Assembly (NCBI RefSeq): GCF_014643535.1 | Contig: NZ_BMJQ01000012.1 | Coordinates: 186,001-250,000, forward strand | Reading direction: 5' to 3' | Source: Aliidongia dinghuensis | GTDB taxonomy: Bacteria > Pseudomonadota > Alphaproteobacteria > ATCC43930 > CGMCC-115725 | Length of the DNA: 64,000 nt | Shown here: positions 59,574 through 64,000 of the stretch, piece after piece | How positions within the stretch are numbered: position 1 is the stretch's first letter | How the letters are laid out: each line of letters starts with the position of its first letter | Position numbers and translations under genes: made by a program | The notes under the pieces: model-generated | Told to the model about the DNA's origin: nothing | Databases searched by the model: none | The model's input: only the letters and a program-made list of their open reading frames with translations

Positions 59574-60353
59574 ATGCCCAATGTACAGGGGCGCAGTATG
59601 TGGGGCGCTGTCCTGGTCGCGGCGGCGATGGTGGCGGCGTGGCCGGCGGCGGCCAACGATGTCCATCTCCTGACCACCGGCGCCTATCGCCAGGTGGCGC
59701 AGGCGCTCATCCCGCAATATGAGGCGGCGAGCGGCAACAAGGTCGTGGTCGAGAGCGATACGGCCGGCGGCATCATCCGCAAGATCGAGGGTGGCCAGCC
59801 GTTCGACCTGGTCGTGCTGACGACCCAGGCGGTCGGCGACCTGGTGACCGAGGGCAAGCTCTTGTCCGACAGTGCTACGGACCTCGCCAAGGTCGGCATC
59901 GGCGTCGCGGTCAGGACCGGCGCGCCGCATCCGGACGTCGGCAGCGTCGACGCGTTCAAGCACATGCTGATCAAGGCGAAGTCGATCGCCTATATCGATC
60001 CCAAGGCCGGCGGCTCGAGCGGCATCTATGTGAGCGGCCTCATCGAACGGATGGGCCTGACCCGAAAGCTCCGGCGCCGGACCGTGCTGGTCAACGGCGG
60101 GCTCGTCGCCGACCAGGTCGTGAACGGCAAGGCCGAGGTCGCCCTGCAGCAGATCAGCGAGTTGGCGAACTACCCCGGCGTCGACTTGGTCGGCCCGCTG
60201 CCGCGCGAGATCCAGAACTACACGGTCTATGGCGCCGGCGTGAGCCAAAGCGCGGCGGAGCCGGGTGCCGCCCGGGCACTCCTCGCCGTGTTCGCCGGCC
60301 CGAACGCCGCGCCGGTGCTTGAGGCGCGCGGCATGCAGCCGCCAGGGGCGTGA
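59574..60353 (+). CDS. ModA-like periplasmic substrate-binding protein
   Basis: 259 residues. Signal peptide MWGAVLVAAAMVAAWPAAAND, then VHLLTTGAYRQVAQALIPQYEAASGNKVVVESDTAGGIIRKIEGGQPFDLVVLTT and AYIDPKAGGSSGIYVSGLIERMG, the pattern of molybdate-type binding proteins. There is no ModB or ModC next to it, so it is an orphan relative whose ligand may be another anion or an organic molecule. It follows cydB by 10 bases with GAGAGGA upstream, so it is co-transcribed with the oxidase. Confidence 0.8.
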   Translation: MPNVQGRSMWGAVLVAAAMVAAWPAAANDVHLLTTGAYRQVAQALIPQYEAASGNKVVVESDTAGGIIRKIEGGQPFDLVVLTTQAVGDLVTEGKLLSDSATDLAKVGIGVAVRTGAPHPDVGSVDAFKHMLIKAKSIAYIDPKAGGSSGIYVSGLIERMGLTRKLRRRTVLVNGGLVADQVVNGKAEVALQQISELANYPGVDLVGPLPREIQNYTVYGAGVSQSAAEPGAARALLAVFAGPNAAPVLEARGMQPPGA

Positions 60354-60358
60354 GCCGA

Positions 60359-61252
60359 TTAATCAGCCACCGTCTCCTCGACTAGTCGGATGAAGGCGCG
60401 GACGGCGCCGGCTGTCTCGTCACGGCGGTGGGCGAGCAGCACGGTGCTGGCGGCGAGCGGCGTGTCGAGCGGACGATAGACGACGCCCTCGACTTGGACG
60501 CGCCTCAGCGAGTCGGGCAGGATGGTGATGCCGAGGCCGGCCGCGACCAGGCCGATGAGCGTCGGCGCCTCGCGCGCCTCCTGGGCCACGGTCGGGCTGA
60601 AGCCGTGGTCGGCGCAGATCGCGACGACCTGGTCCCAAAGCCCGGTGCCGGCGTCGCGCTCGAACATGATGAAGGGCTCGTTGGCGATGGCGGCGACCGG
60701 CACGACCGGCAGTGCTGCCAGCGGATGCTCGGTGCGGCACACCAGCATCAGCCGGTCGGCGACGACGGTGAGTGCCGCGACTTCGGGCGGGATCGGCGCG
60801 AAGGGCGAGCGGACGAAGGCGAGGTCGAGCTGGCGGGCGGCGAGGGCGGCCAGCTGCTCGCGCGTCGTCATGCCGACCAGCTTCAGATGCACCTCGGGAA
60901 AGCGCCGGCGGAAGGCATAGATCACCTGCGGCATGACCGGGGTAAAGGGCGAGGAAGCGGTGAAGCCCAGGCGGATCTCGCCGATCTCGCCGTCGCGCGC
61001 CCGGCGGACGACCGCGACCGCGCGCTCGGCCTGCGCCAGCGTCGCGCGCGCCTCGACGAGGAACAGCGCGCCGATCGGGGTCAGCGCCACCTTGCGCGAG
61101 CCGCGCTCGAAGAGCCGCGCGCCCAGCTCCTTCTCCAGCGCCTGGATCTGCTGGCTCAAGGGTGGTTGCTGGATGCCCAACCGCTCGGCGGCGCGGCCGA
61201 AATGCAGCTCGTCCGCGACGGCTACGAAATAGCGCAGGTGCCGCAGGTCCAT
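60359..61252 (-). CDS. LysR-family transcriptional regulator
   Basis: 297 residues. N-terminal helix-turn-helix: MDLRHLRYFVAVADELHFGRAAERLGIQQPPLSQQIQALEKELGARLFER. The effector domain begins IRLGFTASSPFTPVMPQVIYAFRRRFP. It diverges from an MFS gene like the ynfL/ynfM pair of E. coli, and the TATCGA-N10-TCGATA repeat lies 19 bases from its start. It should control the MFS gene and itself. It converges on the ModA-like gene with five bases between. Confidence 0.9.
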   Translation of the reverse strand: MDLRHLRYFVAVADELHFGRAAERLGIQQPPLSQQIQALEKELGARLFERGSRKVALTPIGALFLVEARATLAQAERAVAVVRRARDGEIGEIRLGFTASSPFTPVMPQVIYAFRRRFPEVHLKLVGMTTREQLAALAARQLDLAFVRSPFAPIPPEVAALTVVADRLMLVCRTEHPLAALPVVPVAAIANEPFIMFERDAGTGLWDQVVAICADHGFSPTVAQEAREAPTLIGLVAAGLGITILPDSLRRVQVEGVVYRPLDTPLAASTVLLAHRRDETAGAVRAFIRLVEETVAD

Positions 61253-61270
61253 CGACTGATATCTGATCCC

Positions 61271-61292
61271 TATCGAAAAACATGAATCGATA
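61271..61292. promoter_or_regulatory. LysR-type operator TATCGA-N10-TCGATA
   Basis: Perfect six-base inverted arms spaced 10 bases apart, 19 bases upstream of the lysR start and 78 upstream of the MFS gene. This fits the T-N11-A interrupted dyad bound by LysR-type regulators. Confidence 0.6.
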
Positions 61293-61369
61293 TATTAGAC
61301 ACCGAAGGACGGCCTGCCTACCTTTGGTGTACGCCCGGTTGTGCGGGCGGTTCGCAGAAAGCTCGTCCC

Positions 61370-62596
61370 ATGTCCACCCTCCCGCTCGCCGACGGGGTAT
61401 CCACGCGCATCCTCGGCGGCACGGCGCAGTTCCGCCGGACCAACCTTGCCCTGTTCCTGGCGGGTTTCTCGATCTTCGCGCTGCTCTATGGCGTGCAGCC
61501 GCTGATGCCGGTGTTCGCTCAGGAATTCCACGTCAGCCCGGCGACGAGCAGCCTCACCATCTCGCTTACGACCGGCGCGCTCGCGGTCATGATGCTGTTC
61601 GCCGGCGCGCTGTCCGACGCGATTGGGCGCAAGCGCATCATGTGCCTGTCGATGACGCTCTCGGCGCTGCTGACGCTTGGCGCCGCCTTCGTCGGCGACT
61701 TCACGCAGCTTATGGTGCTTCGCCTCTTGATGGGCGTCGCCTTGAGCGGCGTGCCGTCGATCGCCATGGCCTATCTGGGCGAGGAGATCGACCCGCGCTC
61801 GGTCGGGCTCGCCATGGGCCTGTTCATCGGCGGCAGCGGCTTCGGCGGCATGGTCGGCCGGGTCGTGACCGGCGCCTTGACGGACTATGCCTCCTGGCGC
61901 GTGGCTTTGCTGGTGCTGGGTGGCGCCGGCCTTGTCGCCGCGGTCGCGTTCTGGCGCAGCCTGCCGGAATCGCGCCATTTCATACCGCGTTCGTTTCATC
62001 CCTGGCGCCTCGTCACGGGCCTGGGTGAGCCCTTCGCGATCAAGGGCCTGCCCTGGCTGTTCGCCGCGGCGTTCCTGCTGATGGGCAGCTTCGTGACGCT
62101 CTACAATTACGTGGGCTTCCGCCTGATGGCGCCGCCGTTCAACTTGAGCCAGACCGTGACCGGCAGCCTGTTCACCGTTTATCTGGTCGGCATCTGGGCC
62201 TCGGCCTGGATCGGCGGCCTGGCCGACCGGTACGGCCGCCGGCGCATGCTGTGGATCGCCGTGCTGATCCTGCTGGCTGGTGTCGAGCTCACCCGGTCCC
62301 ATTCGCTGGCGGTGATCGTGCTCGGCATCGCCACCGTCACCTTCGGCTTCTTCGGCGGCCATTCGATCGCGTCCAGCTGGATCAGCCGGCGCGCCATGAC
62401 GTCCAAGGCCCAGGCGTCGTCGCTTTACCTGTTCTTCTACTACACCGGGTCGGCGCTGGTCGGGTCCTACGGCGGCGTCGTCTGGTCCCAAGGCGGCTGG
62501 ACCGGCGTCGCCAACCTGCTCACGCTGCTGCAGGTCGCGGCCCTGCTGGTGGCGCTGCGCCTGAGCTTCCTCAAACCCCTGTCGGTCGCCCCCTGA
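61370..62596 (+). CDS. MFS transporter, YnfM-like
   Basis: 408 residues, 12 helices. MFS motif A appears as AGALSDAIGRKRIMCLS after helix 2, repeated as GGLADRYGRRRMLW in the second half, with GVALSGVPSIAMAYLGEE and GLFIGGSGFGGMVGRV between. It is closest to the YnfM/drug-efflux type with a LysR regulator divergent. The cargo is unknown; export of toxic compounds or sugars is the usual guess for this group. Confidence 0.85.
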   Translation: MSTLPLADGVSTRILGGTAQFRRTNLALFLAGFSIFALLYGVQPLMPVFAQEFHVSPATSSLTISLTTGALAVMMLFAGALSDAIGRKRIMCLSMTLSALLTLGAAFVGDFTQLMVLRLLMGVALSGVPSIAMAYLGEEIDPRSVGLAMGLFIGGSGFGGMVGRVVTGALTDYASWRVALLVLGGAGLVAAVAFWRSLPESRHFIPRSFHPWRLVTGLGEPFAIKGLPWLFAAAFLLMGSFVTLYNYVGFRLMAPPFNLSQTVTGSLFTVYLVGIWASAWIGGLADRYGRRRMLWIAVLILLAGVELTRSHSLAVIVLGIATVTFGFFGGHSIASSWISRRAMTSKAQASSLYLFFYYTGSALVGSYGGVVWSQGGWTGVANLLTLLQVAALLVALRLSFLKPLSVAP

Positions 62597-62637
62597 CATT
62601 CGTATGATTCCGTACGGAAAAATGAGGGAGGCGGGCG

Positions 62638-63279
62638 ATGCGCATACTGGTGACCGGTTTCGATCCCTTCGGCGGCGAGCCGGTCAATCCGGCGCTGGAG
62701 GCGCTGAAGCGGCTGTCGGCCACCCTCGGCCCGCACGCGATCGAGCGCCGGCCGCTGCCGACCGTGTTCCATCGATCGCTCGACGTGCTGGGCGATGCGG
62801 TACGCACGCTCCGGCCGGATCTGCTGATCGCCGTCGGGCAGGCCGGCGGCCGAACCGAGATCTCGATCGAGCGCGTCGCGATCAACCTCGATGATGCACG
62901 CATCCCCGACAATGGCGGCCAGTCGCCGATCGACCAGCCGATCGTGCCGGGCGGACCGGCGGCCTATTTCACCAACCTGCCCCTGAAGGCCATGGTCCGG
63001 GCGCTCGGCGATGCCGGCATCCCGGCCAAGGTCTCGAACACCGCCGGCACCTTCGTGTGCAACCATGTGTTCTACGGCGCCATGCATCTGGTCGCGACCG
63101 AGTTTCCGCGGATGCGCGCCGGCTTCATCCATATCCCGTTCCTGCCGGAACAGGTGGCGCGTCACCCGGGGCAACCGTCGATGGCGGTCGAGACGGTCGT
63201 CGCCGGCCTGACCCTCGCCATCGAGACGGCGGCCGGCCGCACGGACGACATCGCCGTCGCCGACGACGCGACCCACTGA
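62638..63279 (+). CDS. pcp: Pyrrolidone-carboxylate peptidase (pyroglutamyl peptidase I)
   Basis: 213 residues, C15 family. Start ILVTGFDPFGGEPVNPAL. Catalytic residues: Glu78 (GRTEISIERVAINLDDARIPDN), Cys141 (NTAGTFVCNHVFYGAMH) and His165 (GFIHIPFLPEQ). It removes N-terminal pyroglutamate from peptides in the cytoplasm. GGGAGG precedes the ATG. The enoyl-CoA hydratase gene begins 18 bases later, so the two are likely co-transcribed. Confidence 0.95.
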   Translation: MRILVTGFDPFGGEPVNPALEALKRLSATLGPHAIERRPLPTVFHRSLDVLGDAVRTLRPDLLIAVGQAGGRTEISIERVAINLDDARIPDNGGQSPIDQPIVPGGPAAYFTNLPLKAMVRALGDAGIPAKVSNTAGTFVCNHVFYGAMHLVATEFPRMRAGFIHIPFLPEQVARHPGQPSMAVETVVAGLTLAIETAAGRTDDIAVADDATH

Positions 63280-63297
63280 CCTGAGGGGGTTACGATC

Positions 63298-64000
63298 ATG
63301 ACCATCCGCTTCGAGACGGACGGCCCGGTCGCGATCGTGACGATCGACCGGCCGGCGCGGCGCAACGCGGTCGACCGGGCGACGGCGGCGCTGCTGACGG
63401 AGGCGTTCCGACGCTTCGATGCCGATCCGGACCTGTCGGTCGCGATCCTGACCGGCGCCGGCGAGACGTTCTGTGCCGGGGCGGACCTGAAGGCGATCGC
63501 CGAGGGGGATCTGAACGATGTTAAGCCGGAGGGCGACGGCCCGATGGGCCCGACCCGGCTCCGGCTCGGCAAGCCGGTCATCGCCGCGATCGAAGGCCAT
63601 GCGGTCGCGGGCGGGCTGGAACTGGCGCTGTGGTGCGATCTGCGCGTCGTCGCGCGCGATGCTGTACTGGGCGTGTTCTGCCGGCGCTTCGGCGCGCCGC
63701 TCATCGACCTCGGCACGGTGCGCCTGCCGCGTCTCATCGGCCAGAGCCGCGCCATGGACCTGATCCTGACCGGGCGGGCGGTGGCGGCCGACGAGGCCCA
63801 TGCCATCGGGCTCGCCAACCGGCTGGCTGACCCGGGCCAGGCGCTCGCGGCGGCGCTGGCGTTGGCGCGGGAGCTCGCGGCCCTGCCGCAGACCTGCCTG
63901 CGCCATGACCGATTGTCGGTGCTGGAGCAATGGGATCTCGATCTCGACGCCGCCACGCGCAACGAGATCGCCCATGGGCGTCAGAGCCTCGATGCCGGCG
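63298..64000 (+). CDS. Enoyl-CoA hydratase/isomerase family protein (3' end outside window)
   Basis: The frame runs from ATG 63298 off the right edge (234 codons visible of about 250-260 usual). Crotonase signatures: VAIVTIDRPARRNAVDRAT, the oxyanion-hole pairs LTGAGETFCAGADLKAI and AIEGHAVAGGLELALWCDLRVV, and the later DLGTVRLPRLIGQSRAMDLILTGRAVAADEAHAIGLANRL. The usual second catalytic Glu region (RFG-x-P-x-x-LG) reads RRFGAPLIDLG, and the place of Glu is Ala or Pro-Leu-Ile. The reaction may therefore be isomerisation or another crotonase chemistry rather than simple hydration. Confidence 0.85.
   Translation, partial: MTIRFETDGPVAIVTIDRPARRNAVDRATAALLTEAFRRFDADPDLSVAILTGAGETFCAGADLKAIAEGDLNDVKPEGDGPMGPTRLRLGKPVIAAIEGHAVAGGLELALWCDLRVVARDAVLGVFCRRFGAPLIDLGTVRLPRLIGQSRAMDLILTGRAVAADEAHAIGLANRLADPGQALAAALALARELAALPQTCLRHDRLSVLEQWDLDLDAATRNEIAHGRQSLDAG

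Overview
The window is a GC-rich chromosomal segment with alphaproteobacterial gene content. It carries OpgC next to OpgG/OpgH-type periplasmic glucan genes, a MctP-type monocarboxylate symporter, a CIO-type cytochrome bd oxidase, and an ars operon using AqpS in place of ArsB/ACR3. Codon use, dense operons with 4-base stop/start overlaps, and the mix of sensory proteins with catabolic operons suggest a free-living or plant/soil-associated member of the Rhodospirillales or a related order. That placement is inference; no rRNA or tRNA gene was seen.

Layout. 0-2.4 kb: a patchy, lower-GC edge with a truncated lipoprotein gene, a small membrane protein, a decayed serine recombinase and an orphan gene; it looks like an eroded mobile region. 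2.4-14.3 kb: a GGDEF-EAL protein, a clavaminate-synthase-like oxygenase with a TSUP exporter, a family 3 solute-binding protein, a membrane/spermidine-synthase fusion, a sugar-acid dehydratase, and an RclR-like regulator divergent from an AhpD-like protein and RclC. 14.4-20.2 kb: a tiny membrane ORF, OpgC, a secreted SGNH hydrolase, CrcB, a chemoreceptor and a Fur-box gene of unknown function. 20.2-26.6 kb: an IclR-led ThDP-enzyme operon (E1 alpha/beta without E2, an acetolactate-synthase-like enzyme, an SDR) divergent from an unknown internally duplicated protein. 26.6-28.5 kb: arsR-arsI-aqpS-arsC. 28.5-33 kb: dodecin, a single-domain response regulator and a large hybrid kinase. 33-40.3 kb: opgG-opgH-opgG2-CocE hydrolase. 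40.6-46.3 kb: otsB-GH15-otsA and a sedolisin. 46.3-50.2 kb: glpR-glpK-glpF-mgsA with three GlpR-type operators. 50.3-56.3 kb: DUF3311-MctP, a small lipoprotein, MFS, MaoC, DUF445 and a secreted protein. 56.3-64 kb: HD hydrolase, cydAB, a ModA-like protein, divergent LysR/MFS, Pcp and a truncated enoyl-CoA hydratase gene.

How the genes work together. Osmotic and envelope adaptation recurs: OpgC, OpgG and OpgH make and decorate periplasmic glucans, and OtsA/OtsB make trehalose on the opposite strand immediately beside them. Stress detoxification includes arsenicals (ars operon), fluoride (CrcB) and probably reactive chlorine (RclR/RclC-like). Carbon use centres on glycerol (GlpR/K/F, with a methylglyoxal bypass enzyme), monocarboxylates (MctP) and ThDP-dependent 2-oxoacid chemistry. 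No CRISPR array, intact insertion sequence or prophage was found. The observations most worth following are the TTCG-N4-CGAA operator set around glp, the fully overlapping organoarsenical operon with its operators, the duplicated unknown protein divergent from the IclR operon, the cysteine-conserving RclR-like divergon, and the Fur-box gene of unknown function.
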